Positions 23,478 through 35,900 of a DNA stretch of 64,000 nucleotides are shown piece by piece (position 1 is the first letter of the stretch; each line of letters starts with the position of its first letter). The notes under the pieces are model-generated. The model did no database searches. It was not told where the DNA came from and worked only from the letters and a program-made list of their open reading frames with translations. The stretch is taken from NCBI RefSeq assembly GCF_032854445.1, contig NC_088301.1, positions 34,397,187 through 34,461,186 of the forward strand. Direction: 5' to 3'. The DNA is from Liolophura sinensis. Lineage: Eukaryota; Mollusca; Polyplacophora; Chitonida; Chitonidae. The translations under genes and the position numbers were made by a program.

Positions 23478-25894
23478 TGACTTCAAAATGATGATCTATA
23501 TAGAAGTCAGGGTTTTACATATGGATATATTGTTTTTATTCTTCCAACAGGGACTTGTCAGATTGCCCGGCAACAGGACCTTGATGTTCTGTAATTGATG
23601 TCAAAAGTTCCTTTCCCAGCCCTTCATGATGATCTCATGATACATAAATACATGTACAGTATGCCATTAAAGTAGAAACTGATACATTGTGTGACTAGTG
23701 AGGGTACTAAGAACAGTATGCCCTTTCAACATTTCCAACAAACTGGTTAAATGGCTGTTGTTGTATGCATTTTGAGATGGATCAATAACACAAGAACTTT
23801 AGAGCATACTGAGTGACTTTCCACTGCCAGTCCTCACACACACAAGCCTTTCTTTTTTCACTGTATCTGCATTTGCCAGACCAGTTTTCTGAAAAGCTTT
23901 CTACTTTACTAATGCTGAAAATTTTCTTAATCTCCTCCACAAACTTTCACAGCTGTGTCCAGTTCACGTGTAGAGTCGGTTAGGTTGTCATAGTTTTAAA
24001 TTGGATCACATGACGAATGCCATCCAGTAATATTTGGCATATAGATTTTCCTTCTCTTTGAGGCAAAACATGTTGACGTATTATCCACTGATATTATAAG
24101 TAGTTTCTTCGATTTCTCTTGGTCCTAGAAACGTGTTTTGATGCTTGGAAGTTGAAAGTTGAATTTGGAAGTTGAGACATGTAAGATGACATCCTCCTCC
24201 ATAAATGTAAGCTTCAAAATTATAAGTAATATTTTGGGACATTTATATGCGAAGTTTAAAGGCATTTACTGTATTATGTTTCCCATTTTAGTGAGTGGGG
24301 AGATAATACTTACCACTTTCTCTGCCCCATCCATCCTTCAGAATCGTCAAATTTGTTTGGCAGCTTTGCAACACGGAATTGTGAAACTTGATGGTTATGT
24401 TTTTGTTGTCTCAAAGTTGTGGAATGTCGTGATATTTTAATTTCCTTGATTTATTATTTTACTTGGAGATGACTATGTTTTCTGAGGTATGCTTAGCTCT
24501 TCCAGTATCTTGAATAATTTCATGAAAGCCCAAACTTGCTTCTCCTCTGAAAATGAATTCAGAGACTCAAAAATGCAGTTCTTTGACTGTCTTTAACTTG
24601 GCAATGACAAAAGCAATAAACTCTGCACATGCATGAGGTGCCCAATTTTTGTCCGACAGTTAAAGCTGTTTGTCATCTTCTGACGCTGAAGCCAGCAGTA
24701 AATAAAGGGCAGACTGGGCGTGGTGAAACAGAACATTTTTTCTCAGAATTGAGCTATTTTTTGGCTACTTTAAAGTTGGCAAAATATCCTTGCTGCCATA
24801 CACTGTAATCTAACATCACTAAGACATAAAAGCATATCAAGATAAAATGTTATGTCACACAGCAAATTTTCAGGATGCAATATCTCCCCCCCCCACCCAC
24901 CCAAAAAGCCAATATACTGTATGTAGAATTCTACAACCTTATTGAAATAAATTACTTATTGTATGTCACCTTAAGCTTAGTGTGTAAAAATGCACATTCA
25001 TAATGTAAGGGAGGCAACACAGGAAATCACACAAACCCATCAATAACGTACAACGGGCCTATATTTAAGCAGTACAAAACGTACAGAAACACTGACTGGC
25101 CAGTCTCACATTATGGGCGCCTGTAAAATAATACAAAGAAAATTATAGCTGTTGAGTATGTACTGCATTACCTTGGGATTTTAAAATAAAGTGCATTTAC
25201 AATTCAACTGCAAGTATGTTTTGTATTATTTTGATTATAACAATGAAACATGGATACAAGATAAAGTACAAAAGGGAGGTAATGTTTGGAGTATCTCGAG
25301 CAGGGTTACACTGTGCTGGGGTTCACAGATACTGTATATTGCAGAAATAGGTGGATGATATCTTATACTTATCAAAAATGATATGTCGAGCATACAACCA
25401 ATTCAGTGAAAGTAATGGACATGTAATATTCGTAATGACGTGCATATGTACTACGGCAGACGCCATTCGAAAACACACCTGTTGTACGGCACCTACAACC
25501 AGCTCAGCAGTCGTCACCAGACTCCCCGTATAATAACATCATCACCTGGGACCTGTTGGCAATATTACACTTATTACATATCAATATCACACACTTCTCT
25601 TCGTATGATACGTATAATTTACCCACAGCTGAGTGTGGTAAAACCTGTATCATGTTTGTAATATGTTCCAAATCATGTACTTTGCTACGTGCCAGACCAT
25701 ATACGCTAGAACAAATGGGGCTTATGAAACAGGCTACGCTCTCTATGCCTTCACTATGGACAGCCAATTTACACCAAAATAAACGGAAATATAAGCTAAC
25801 AAATTATCTCAAATAGTCTAGAATTACAATAAAGACTTCATTAAACGTCAGGCAACATATTTGAAGGAACAAAAATACAAGGTATGCCGTAAAA

Positions 25895-26012
25895 GTTACC
25901 TTTTACCCGAGCGGGTTTTCCGGGAGCTCGCAGGGTCGGAGGTGTAAGGTCACGATAGAGAGGTCACGGAAGGGCGACTACTATGGCGTACTAGAGCAAA
26001 GAAAGTTTGTTG
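25895..26012 (+). promoter_or_regulatory. CpG-bearing candidate promoter / 5' non-coding exon of ZYG11
   Basis: This block is rich in CpG (GAGCGGG, CCGGGAGCTCGCAGGGTCGG) against AT-rich, CpG-poor flanks. Two AGGTCA nuclear-receptor half sites in direct repeat (25947-25952 and 25961-25966) are 8 bases apart. A + strand GTGAGT donor-like site follows 26012, and ZYG11's start exon has an acceptor at 32948. The next + strand gene downstream is ZYG11, so a 5' non-coding exon here is a reasonable inference. A minus-strand donor-like GTAACT near 25895 leaves open transcription the other way. Confidence 0.35.
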
Positions 26013-26897
26013 TGAGTGCTCTCCATTGTTTACCCAAAACAGTGATAAGTGGAAAACATTGTGACACGAGGACTTTCATTACACAGAAATATGAAAAACA
26101 ATCAACTTATTTACAGTTGTCTGGTCACAATAAGCAAATGCTGTAAAGGCCTTGAAAGCATACTTTTGATGTAAACACTTTAAATTTTTCTGAAAGTCAA
26201 ACTTCCATCAAAAAAAAACCTCTTATTGAAGTGACCCTATAAAGTGTATGAATCATTCATAATCCAAGCAAAATGTGTCACTAAAAATATGCTAATCTTC
26301 GGGTGATATACAGTAATTTTCAGTAACATCACCGGAGTAGTAGGTTTAGCAACAACTTGCACTGAATACCTTCATACACTAGTTTTATTTTAAACTTATC
26401 CTTCAATAGATCAGGTAAGCTATTATATTTGTACATTGGAGATTATCTGCACAACAGCAGCCTTTTGTATCTTCTCTTTCTGGTTTCAACCCAGCATGGC
26501 TTTTAAGATGCAAAACTAACATCTACAATCTATCACAATCAGTGACAGCAGTTTCATGTGGATGAATAAAGTTACATGACATGTGACAACTCAGTTCAGA
26601 AATATAAGAATCGCTAGTTGTTAACTACCAACTAGCGATCAATGAATACACCTGACGTAACAGCCCTGGCAACAAAATTGTATTTCTCTTGGTGCCAGAA
26701 TATTACTTTTGATCATCATTTTCTTCATGGCACCATTTTTAACATACTGTGATTCCTCAATCTTTTCACACATGTTTGCAAGTTGTTTATTCCAGCGTAT
26801 TCTGAAGGCATTATTCTATGCAGACTGATAAATTTACACTTTTTGTGAAGCCCTGCAATTGGCCAATTCAAGCAGTGTAGTTTCATCTTCATGCTCG

Positions 26898-27040
26898 ATT
26901 TAAAAATACATGCGGCTGGTCATGGGTTCCCCCCGGGCTCTGCCCGGTTTTCTCCTACCACAATGCTGGCGTATAAGTGAAATATTCTTGAGTATGGCAT
27001 AAAACACCAACCAAATAAATAAATAAATCAATTTAAAAAT
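26898..27040 (+). mobile_element. 5'-truncated SINE with target-site duplication
   Basis: The body at 26908-27030 runs from GCGGCTGGTCATGGGTTCC-like sequence through CACAATGCTGGC to CACCAACCAAATAAATAAAT. Copies of ATTTAAAAAT flank it at 26898-26907 and 27031-27040. The core has lost part of the GCCACCGTCGTATAAG segment. Confidence 0.85.
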
Positions 27041-27337
27041 GTATAAACTGCACTGAAAATTGCCCTTATGCGAAAAGGTTGAGGAATTAGGGTACCTAGT
27101 ACACATATGATCAGTTGATATGACAACCCTTTTGTTCAGCAAGTAAGCAGTTGATTGCAAGAAGAAAATATCTGATAAAATTTCAGTTTCTTCAGTTTCA
27201 ACTTTTATACATTTATCAGTCAACTATGAAAAGTTCACATAAAAATAGTCACCACTGAAATATTCGCATTGACCGTTACTGTAGCCTTGTGCATTATTGC
27301 TAGCCACAATAGATTTGAGCACCATAGTGACACAAGT

Positions 27338-27495
27338 GTCATATGGTGGCCTCAGGCCAGATTGCCAGCGCAGCCCACTGACCCAGGAGCCTCTCACCTA
27401 TGAGTGAGTTCGCTGTGAGTTCAAGTCCAGCTCATGCTTTGAAGTGGGAAGGTATGCCATCAAGCTGCTGGTGTTTGTGGTTTCACCCAGGCCCT
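27338..27495 (+). mobile_element. SINE fragment, 5' half
   Basis: The head-like sequence has CCCAGGAGCCTCTCACC and GTGAGTTCAAGTCCAGCTCA (B-box-like), then AAGTGGGAAGGTATGCCATC. It stops before the CACCATAATGCTGG core. It complements the 3'-only fragments elsewhere. Confidence 0.75.
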
Positions 27496-29599
27496 TGATC
27501 ATCCAGTGGTTTTTCACTGTACAAGTCATTCTAAGCTCTGTAATTTTAACAGACATTTTGCTGGCAAAAAAATCTGTCGGCTCACAATTTATAGGTTCAT
27601 TTACATGTACTAGAATCCTTGTGAAACTCATACAGTTCAGCTATGTTCGTTCTGCCGCATTCATTGCCAGAAAATTACCACATATTTAGATGACAATTTG
27701 TAGACATCCTGTCAATATTTTACTGACAAGTATTATTGCATCACACCATCTAGATGTCCACTTAAGTCTGTCACAATAATTCTTCCAAAATATTCAAGCT
27801 TGCATAACTCCAAGGTTATATGTACAAAGTCTACTGAGAGACATTTTGCTGCTGCCAAACTTTATTTTACTCCTCCAATATCTGTTCTCAATCATCATGT
27901 AATATATTCATAGGATCAATCTGTACAACTGCTGACTAGAACACATTGGTTTTCTATGTGTACCTGTCACAAGATATCCGCCGAAGAAACCAGACATGAT
28001 TCTGCTGCCATCCATCTCAGCAAACGGTCCCTCCACTGTACTATGTACTGTTCAGCTTTTCGTTTCATTCCAATCTACTGGTTCAGTTATTGTCAAACCG
28101 TATGTACCGTACCTTGTAAGTAATTACAGGCACTCACTAATTGAGACACACTGAATGTAAGCTGGTAGATCACAGAAATCTCCTGTCAAGCACTCACAGC
28201 GGATGTTATCGACATCCAGTCGGCCAATAGGCCTGCCATGGCCTATAAAGTCAAACTTTCCTGACAGCTTATACACGGCAACTCACGCTGTTATTTTTCA
28301 GTACTCCATTCACATCATCCAAGAAGGAATTTAATTTAATTCGTTATTTATTTATCAAGGATTCCGAACAGCCATTGTCAAATTTGGGCACAGGTGGGTA
28401 TCCTATCTAAACAATGAAACATATATACATATGACCATATAAATTTACAAGAATTTAACAGTAGAACATTACATACTTTATATATATTATTATATAATCG
28501 TAAATAATTAAATGTACACGTGGAGGTAATAAGTGTATAAGCTTAATTACCTGTTAATCATTTCAAGATTAATTTTCTCTAAATATCTCTGGCAAAATCT
28601 GTAATGTCAACAGACTTACCACATGTTAATTACCATAACAAACAGCAGATTTTACACATATCCATTACCAGTTAAAATGACAGTTTTATTTAAATTGCCT
28701 TATGGCCTATTGAAACAACCACAAGAAAACATTCAAGTTGCTTGTTTACCATCACCACTTTGATTTTTAACTTCAGTATATTTACTCTTTAGTTGTTGTT
28801 GGTGAAATGTGTGTTCTGGCAAGTAAATGCATTATCAATGTTTGTAAGATAGCTCAAGGTTAGCCGAGCACCCCTTACTTTAATAGCTATATATGTAGTA
28901 TTCAGCTAGCTGGAGCTAGTGACTACTAGTGCTGCTGGCTGTATACTGACTGAGTGCACCTAGGTACAGGTATGATAATTGAGGGATGAATTTTTCAGAA
29001 CTTCACAGTAACACCTATCTAACACTTTCTAGGACCTAGTATCTCAAAAGAAGAAGAAAAAATGAGCAGCCCACCCGATTCTTCTTGAAGATAATGATGG
29101 GTAGCAAGTAATTTTATTATCTGGTCTAAGAGCATTTTATTTTGATGCACTGGTGGGTTAATTTACTCTTAGCCTTAATACAAACATCACTAAAAATCTC
29201 AGGAGCGGAATATCACAAATTCAGAAGATCTAATGCATATTAAGTCTACCTTGGCAAACTAATCTTGTCCAAGCTTGTTCAGGTCTTTTTTATTATTACC
29301 CTGATCCACAGCGCTAATTTTTCTCAAAGTTGGCCCAGGGCCTTTTACATATGCAAAGAGGGAATAATAATAAATATAGGCTATAATGTGGAATCTGATG
29401 TATCAAATTCTTGTGATTATATAGTTATTATACTGGTATCATTAAATGCTGTTCAAATATGGGTATTAACGTTTTATTGATTAGACTTATATCAGGTCAG
29501 CTGTAGGGAGTGCTGAGATTTATATTTTCCGTCAGAATTTACATAGGTAAATCAGTTGTAGGCTCACATGTTTGACCAGCTTTGCATAGAGTCCCTCCA

Positions 29600-29695
29600 C
29601 TGAATGGGAGAGGTCCATGGTCTAGCGGTGAAAGATTCTTATTTATCAATGACTTGAATACATAAGGTATGGGTCCGAGTTCAAACCCCCAAATT
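29600..29695 (+). repeat. tRNA-like fragment (SINE head or tRNA pseudogene)
   Basis: Contains GGTCTAGCGGTGAAAGATTC (A-box-like) and GTCCGAGTTCAAACCCCC (B-box-like) at tRNA-like spacing, with a longer middle than a real tRNA. A clean acceptor stem is not visible, so a functional tRNA is unlikely. Confidence 0.45.
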
Positions 29696-29974
29696 GTAGT
29701 CAGTTTGTAGATTTCCACATTTTCACTGATGATTTTTTTGTGTCTGTTCTCGCTGTCTTACATTTATCTTTCACTAATACTGAGTGCATATTTGTACATC
29801 ACATGTGAGAATGTTTGTTGGTGGTTTAATACTTCAGGCATTCTGGGTTCCCATGCCCATGGCCCTGGAGTGTCCTGTTGAGGTATTCAAGATTATGTTT
29901 ATCTATACAAATATATTTATGTTTAAAATTTCATCCCAATTTTTATACGCCAATAGGCAGAGTGTATGATTAAT

Positions 29975-30815
29975 GTATCTATGTCCAGGCTATAACTCCA
30001 ACAGTTTTCAACATAGAGTTTTAATATTTGGTGGATGATGATGTGTCGCTACTCAGATTTGTCCATTTTTGTAGTTGTCATGGTAAGCAGATTGCCATTT
30101 CCGTATGTATACTATATAAATAGATATGATTTTCTGTCCGAGATATAACTCGCACAGTTTTCCACATAGACTTTTAATTTTTGGTGAAGACATAGATACA
30201 CAGATGAAGACGTGTCGCAACTCATATTTGTTCATTTCCGTGGTTGCCATGGTTACTAGATCACCATTTTCCCCATATATTCTATATACATAGATATGAT
30301 TTCGTGTCCGGGCTGAAAGTCCAACTATTTTCTGCATGGAGTTTCATTTTTGGTAGATGCATACATAAACATGTGTTGCGACTCACATTTGTCCATTTGC
30401 GCAGTTGGCATGTCTACCAGATTGCCCTTTTCCCTGTGTATACTATATATATAGATATGATTTCGTGTCCAGGCAATAACTCTGACTGTTTTCAACATAG
30501 AGTGTTAATTTTTGGTGGATACACAGATGACCATGTGTCGTGACTAATTATTTGTCAGCCATTTGCCTGATATATACCATATAAGTTGATATAATTTCGT
30601 GTCCGGGTTATAATTCCAACTGTTTTCCAACCAAAGTTTTAATTTTTGGTGCATACAGTGATAAACAGAGGACGATGTGTCCTGTCATACAGTTGTCCAT
30701 TTTCTTTGTTGTCATGGTAACCAGGTAGCTGTTTTCCTTATATACACTATATAAATAGAAATGATTTCGTGTTCAGCTACAACTCCAACTGTGTCCCGCA
30801 TAAAGTTTTCATTTG
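29975..30815. repeat. Satellite array, six diverged units of about 134-170 bp
   Basis: Units share the order ATAGATATGATTTCGTGTCC, then a TAACTCCAACTGTTTTC-like block, then TTAATTTTTGGTG, then GATGTGTCGCGACTC-like, then TTGTCCATTT, then GTTGTCATGGTAACCAG-like. The GTCC anchor recurs at 29983, 30136, 30305, 30467 and 30601, with GTTC at 30771, giving steps of 153, 169, 162, 134 and 170. Several units contain X-box-like palindromes. Decay between units shows an old array. Confidence 0.85.
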
Positions 30816-31517
30816 TGGTGGACACATTTGCCTAACTTGGGCAGTTGTCATGATATGCACATCCCTATCATCAACACCCATGAAGATTTCCCCCAGGGGT
30901 TATACTCAATGCTGCTGTTATTCTTTGGGGCGTTATTGTGTTCACCTAAACTTTTATTGCATAACAGTTTCTGACATGACGATAGATAAACAATTGACAA
31001 ACAAATAATTAAATGTTGACAAACTGATAACCTCATTCACAGAGGCAATTCCATTGAAGACATGAAAAGCACTTCTCTGCTCAGAGTTAAAAAGAGTAAT
31101 TTAAACTGGATAGACCCTTATAGGCTTACATGTGCCGACAGAAAAGTCAAAGGAGTAGGCCTAGTAGTATGACCCCGAATTAAGATTTCTCAGGGTTTGA
31201 GCCTTTAATATGAATATGTATCGGTATTTGAGAGGAATAAAGAAAAACAAAAGCATGGAATATGAAATACAAACAATGTGTGTATACAATGTAAACATTG
31301 AAACCCATTCAAGTGCTAGCTGAGCATATCATTAATTAAGTCTGATCCATTTTTTTGCTTTATTAAGCTAAAGAATTTTTATTTTGATTGTTGGTACATT
31401 CTTCTGGAGTAGGTCTGCTTATCCATTTCAATAACTAAAAGGGCTCAAACCCTGGGAAGATAATGATGGCAGCGGATTCTTCTGGGTAGCAAGGACAATG
31501 TTATCTATATTTGCTTC

Positions 31518-31675
31518 TCTTTTTCTAATCAACCTGCGGATGGTCGTGGGTTTCCCCAGGGCTGTGCCGGGTTTCCACCCACCATAATGCTGGCCGCCGT
31601 CGTATAAGTGTAATATTCTTGAGTACGGCGTAAAACACCAATCAAATAAATAAATAAATAAATCTTTTTCTAATC
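31518..31675 (+). mobile_element. 5'-truncated SINE with perfect 13-bp target-site duplication
   Basis: The body at 31531-31662 begins AACCTGCGGATGGTCGTGGG and ends CACCAATCAAATAAATAAAT. It is flanked by TCTTTTTCTAATC at 31518-31530 and 31663-31675. Its core is close to the other intact copies (CCACCATAATGCTGGCCGCC), so it may be among the younger insertions here. Confidence 0.9.
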
Positions 31676-31734
31676 TCTTGAGGTGATGAGGTTTGCCGAT
31701 CTTTGGGTTCCTATGGTTAAACAAAAAGAAATCG

Positions 31735-31990
31735 CCCTTTAATCTAGTGGTAGAAGCTTAGAGCGCAAATTCAAAGATCATTAGCTGGTTCAAATCCCGA
31801 GCTGGCAAGCCTGGTCATGCATTGGGGCTACAATGTGAGCAGTCAGATGCTGAGATACGGTTAACTCCCTTGCATGGATTTTCTGCGTTCGAAGTCTCGA
31901 AACTCATCGAGCACCTGTCAGTCATTGCCGAAGCAAAATATGAACACTTTCCTCGGGACAATCTTCTGTACCTGGTTAATTCACTTTGGT
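31735..31990 (+). mobile_element. tRNA-derived SINE-like element, different head
   Basis: The head has TAATCTAGTGGTAGAAGC (A-box-like) and GCTGGTTCAAATCCCGAGC (B-box-like). A CpG-bearing unique body follows with no match to the main SINE core. The 3' end is not clear. Confidence 0.4.
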
Positions 31991-32948
31991 GACGGATTCC
32001 GCTGATATGCTGTACATCTAGGACCAGTTTCACGTGTAAGTATTTAGCGTAGTTCATCGTTAGGTTCAGTCGCCTACTGTTGAAATGAGTACGTGTTGAA
32101 AACAAGTCGCCCAACTCAGTAGTCTGTCAGTAAGATGAAATAGCCAAAGTCTAGATGCGCAAACAGTGCATTACTTTACCTAGTGATTTATCGACACTGT
32201 GTGCTAATAATGCAATGTATTCTTTATTCTACAGATTACTCTGATTATCTGTGTATTTGTAGAATTGTCAAGAGCTTGGCCTCTTTATTGATACCTCTTT
32301 CTTGTCTGAAAAGATTATAACCCTTGGCTTTTCCCGAAGACCCGCTGCATATATAGCCTTACCCTGATAAGGCATCATACATATACATACTTCAGATACA
32401 TATACTTGAGGTACATCAGAGCTGTACCATTCAGGTATAACATGTCTGACTTGAGATGTATGTGAGGCCAATTATACAAATTAATACCAAAACTACACCT
32501 CAGTGGAAGTGTACCTTGGAAAGACTAAAGTAAAAAAACTGAATGTCTGAGGTTACCTGAGTTATAGCTGAGGTATGTGCTTATAGGTAAGGAGGATGTA
32601 ACTCACATTTAACACAGTTTTCACTTTTACTTTGAGAGAAAGTATCTTTATTTACAGTAGGCCTATCTGTAAATCTCAGCTGATTTACAACAACAACAGT
32701 GAGATACCTTTAAATGAGGCTTTCTAGCTGCTTGATGAAAATTTAGTGGAGTGTAGATAAGGTAGATAACTCTTTTCTCGTATACCCACAGTACTTATAG
32801 CATGCACTGTGTACATTATCAATCATGCAGAGTTGTTTATTTTGGTAAAGAAAGGAAAAAATCTTTAATCTGTTCGTTTGTTTATCTTTGTGCTTCATAG
32901 TTTTGTCATTTGTTCAGAAGTGCAATTCTTTTTCTTGACAAATTCCAG

Positions 32949-35900
32949 ATAAATGAATGACCAAAGTCCATGATGTTTGGTCCATCAGTTCCATCGCTAC
33001 AGAACTGCTGTGTTAGCTTCATATGTGAAAACATATCTGCACTTTGTGAGACCCATGGCTCTGGAGATGACCCAGGAAAACAGCTCCGACTGAGAAACTC
33101 AGAAGTTTATTTCCATGGAAACATCTCTGAACGGATTCTTGAGACGTTGAGCGAAAAAGGAAATCTTAATGACGAAACTTTGTCCTTCTTTGATCCAGAT
33201 GTCACATGTCTGAGAAAAGTCTGTATAAAGGATGCTCCAGTATCAACCAGAGGACTACGAGTTCTTAAATCACACAAAATTTCAGAACTAGAAGTGATTG
33301 GCCTAAAGAATGTGACTGTCAATGACTTGATTGGATGTCTTGGTGAATGGACATTGTCCAATTTAAGATCCTTGAATGTGAGTAACAGCACCTTTATCAA
33401 CAGTTCCAAATTCTGTGTAATTGTCTCACTGACAAAGCTGCGAAACTTACAGAGCTTAAATGTTAGTAATACAGAATTCAACAGACATGGCTTGGATATT
33501 ATTGCCGAGGATTTGCCAAATCTAGAAAAACTGGATATATCAGGTACTTTAATCAACGACATTTCACCCCTGAGAAAGTTGAAAGACCGCTTACGCTCAC
33601 TGTCCATGTACAACTTAAGAGCTTCTCATACAGAAGAAGTGGTGCCAGTGCTGTGTGAACTGACAAAGTTGTGTCAACTGGATGTGTCGGATGACATGTC
33701 CATGCAGCCATTTGTTAACTTTCAACCAGTGAAATTTAGAATTCGAGATTTACTGATGAGGGAATGCGATCTTCCAGAGCTTAGATCATTGGACATTTCG
33801 GGCAAAGAGGGACTCAAGGAAGATTTATTAAGGTAAGTCATGTGTGGAAGCCTACAAGATTATTTAGAAAGTTCCCAAGAAATAGGGACATTTTCAGAGC
33901 AGCTTAATATCTCCAAATGTTGGCCTGCATGTCTGTGGAACTACATGTGTCAGGTTTGTGACCAGTGAGGTTGCAAGTTTGAATCCAGCTCTTTTGTTTA
34001 TTTATTTGTTTGATTGGTGTTTAATGTCACACTCAAGAATATTTTACTTTTATTACCAAATCCAGCATTATGGTGGGAGGAAACCTTGCAGAGCCAGGAA
34101 GCAATCCATAACCATACGCAGATTGCTGTCAGACCTTCCCTTGTATGAACGGACAGGAAACCAGCATAAGCTGGATTGAACTCACAGTGACTGCATTAGT
34201 GAGAACCCTTACACAGGTAGTGGTTTACTGTTGATACGTAATTCCATTCTTGGTTAAATCATAGAGAGTTTGGCCATCAAAGGTTGTATAGCAGCAAAAG
34301 AAGTATGATTTATAATTTGTATACAAGAACTTTTCTACAGATGTGTTGTAACTTGACAAAAGCATAAATATTTTCTTAATATAGCTTGTCATTTTGATAA
34401 TTTCATTGTATTATGGCCTTCCAGAGTTGTACAGGCATAGTGTATGGTGTCTGTTGGATGCATGCATTAACATGATAAAATAATTGTTTAACTTATAATG
34501 TGATTGCTGAAATCAGCTCTACTAAAACAATAAGACGACAAAGGGACTGTACAAAATTAGCAACAGCAAGTAGTCTGTCCATACTCCAGAGATCAGTATC
34601 TGATACATGTATGTAATTATTTATCACTTGCTTTCTTGCTGTATACATGTACATGTACGTGATACGCAACCATATAATATGATACACTTCAATACCAGAT
34701 ATCTGGGTCCTTGGAGGGTAACATGCTTTTTGCCTATTAGTTCTGGTTTCATCTTGGTCCCTATTCTTCTGACATTCATCATGTCACATGTTTCTCAATA
34801 CAGCCAAAACATTCACTATAATTTTTTACAACATTAAACATAAAAGAATGAAATTCTTATGACTGTTGAAAAGAAACCCATTAAGCAATTGTCTCGAAGC
34901 ACATGCATATAGCCTGAAGTGTTCCAGATAGTGAAATGTACTTTTAGGAGCTCTAAATCCATATGTCTGTTTATTCAGGGTGCGCACAGTCCTTGAAACT
35001 CTTTGAAAGTGCTTGAAAAATACAATTTCATTTTCAAGTACTTGAAAGTCCTTAAAAAAGACAAATACTCCTGGAAATTCCTCAAAAATCTTAGTTTGTC
35101 CCGAATTTAAATATTGTCTGCTGACCGCCGAATCTGTATATCAGGAGCTCACAGATAATTTTCCCATAATCGGCATTTCCGCTGGCACTGGCCACTGTCT
35201 GAAATTTAGAACAATTTTTTGAAAGGGCGATAAAATTTAAAAAATGCTAAATGTTTTTTGCGACAAATTTATTTACTTAAGAAAAAATACAAACATTATA
35301 CAAAATCAAACATGAGAGTTTTCTGGGGGTTTTAGCAGATTTTCACATTTTTTTTATTAAAATAATCCGCTTACTTTCATTTCAAACAGCCTCATCTCGG
35401 CGAAACAACAGCAGCACAGTTTTATGGCGATTACTTAACAGCAATCTACATTGCGGGTTCAGCATTGTTGCAAGTTGACTTACATTAAATAACGCTTGAA
35501 ATGATTTTCATTAATTAACAAATGAGAATCATGGCATTTTGGGAGATTCCTTTCATCGCCGAGGCAAGGGAGATAAATCAAGGTGGAGTTGCACCTATAA
35601 ATGAAGTTACCTCCCATGAAAAATTTTAACTTTTCCATTTAATAATCTATTTTTTTTTTTTTGGAGCCGAAGTAAATTAACTTAAGCCGTCTGGTTTTCT
35701 CCTGTCAAACTTTTACTCCAGTGTACTGATCATAATGTTGCATTTAAATAGACTGAATTTACAAATTAATTACGTAACAAATTTTTCGGATAGAGGAAAT
35801 TACATTTTACTAGAATCTTACAGAAGAGTTGAAAAAAGGATTGATGTTTTTTTCCAAAAATAAAAACATGCTGCCAAGCATTGGTCCATTATTTTGAGGG

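Larger units (their letters stand above)
23478..32948. other. CAAP1 3' region and the interval up to ZYG11, no coding exon
   Basis: No coding exon is supported. The 3' UTR of CAAP1 probably occupies the first few hundred bases. A CpG-bearing block at 25895-26012 is the best candidate for a ZYG11 promoter and 5' non-coding exon. SINEs, the 30-kb satellite array and tRNA-like fragments occupy part of the rest. A small inverted repeat (GGATGT, 5-base loop, ACATCC) lies at 28201-28217. Confidence 0.5.

Noticed and set aside
28201-28217. Terminator or functional hairpin (GGATGT, loop, ACATCC)
   Set aside because: A six-base arm is expected by chance in a window this long, and there is no gene end beside it.
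29600-29695. Functional tRNA gene
   Set aside because: A- and B-box-like motifs are present, but the middle is too long and no acceptor stem pairs.
33107-33613. 168-residue minus-strand open frame
   Set aside because: Antisense shadow of the leucine-rich first coding exon of ZYG11.
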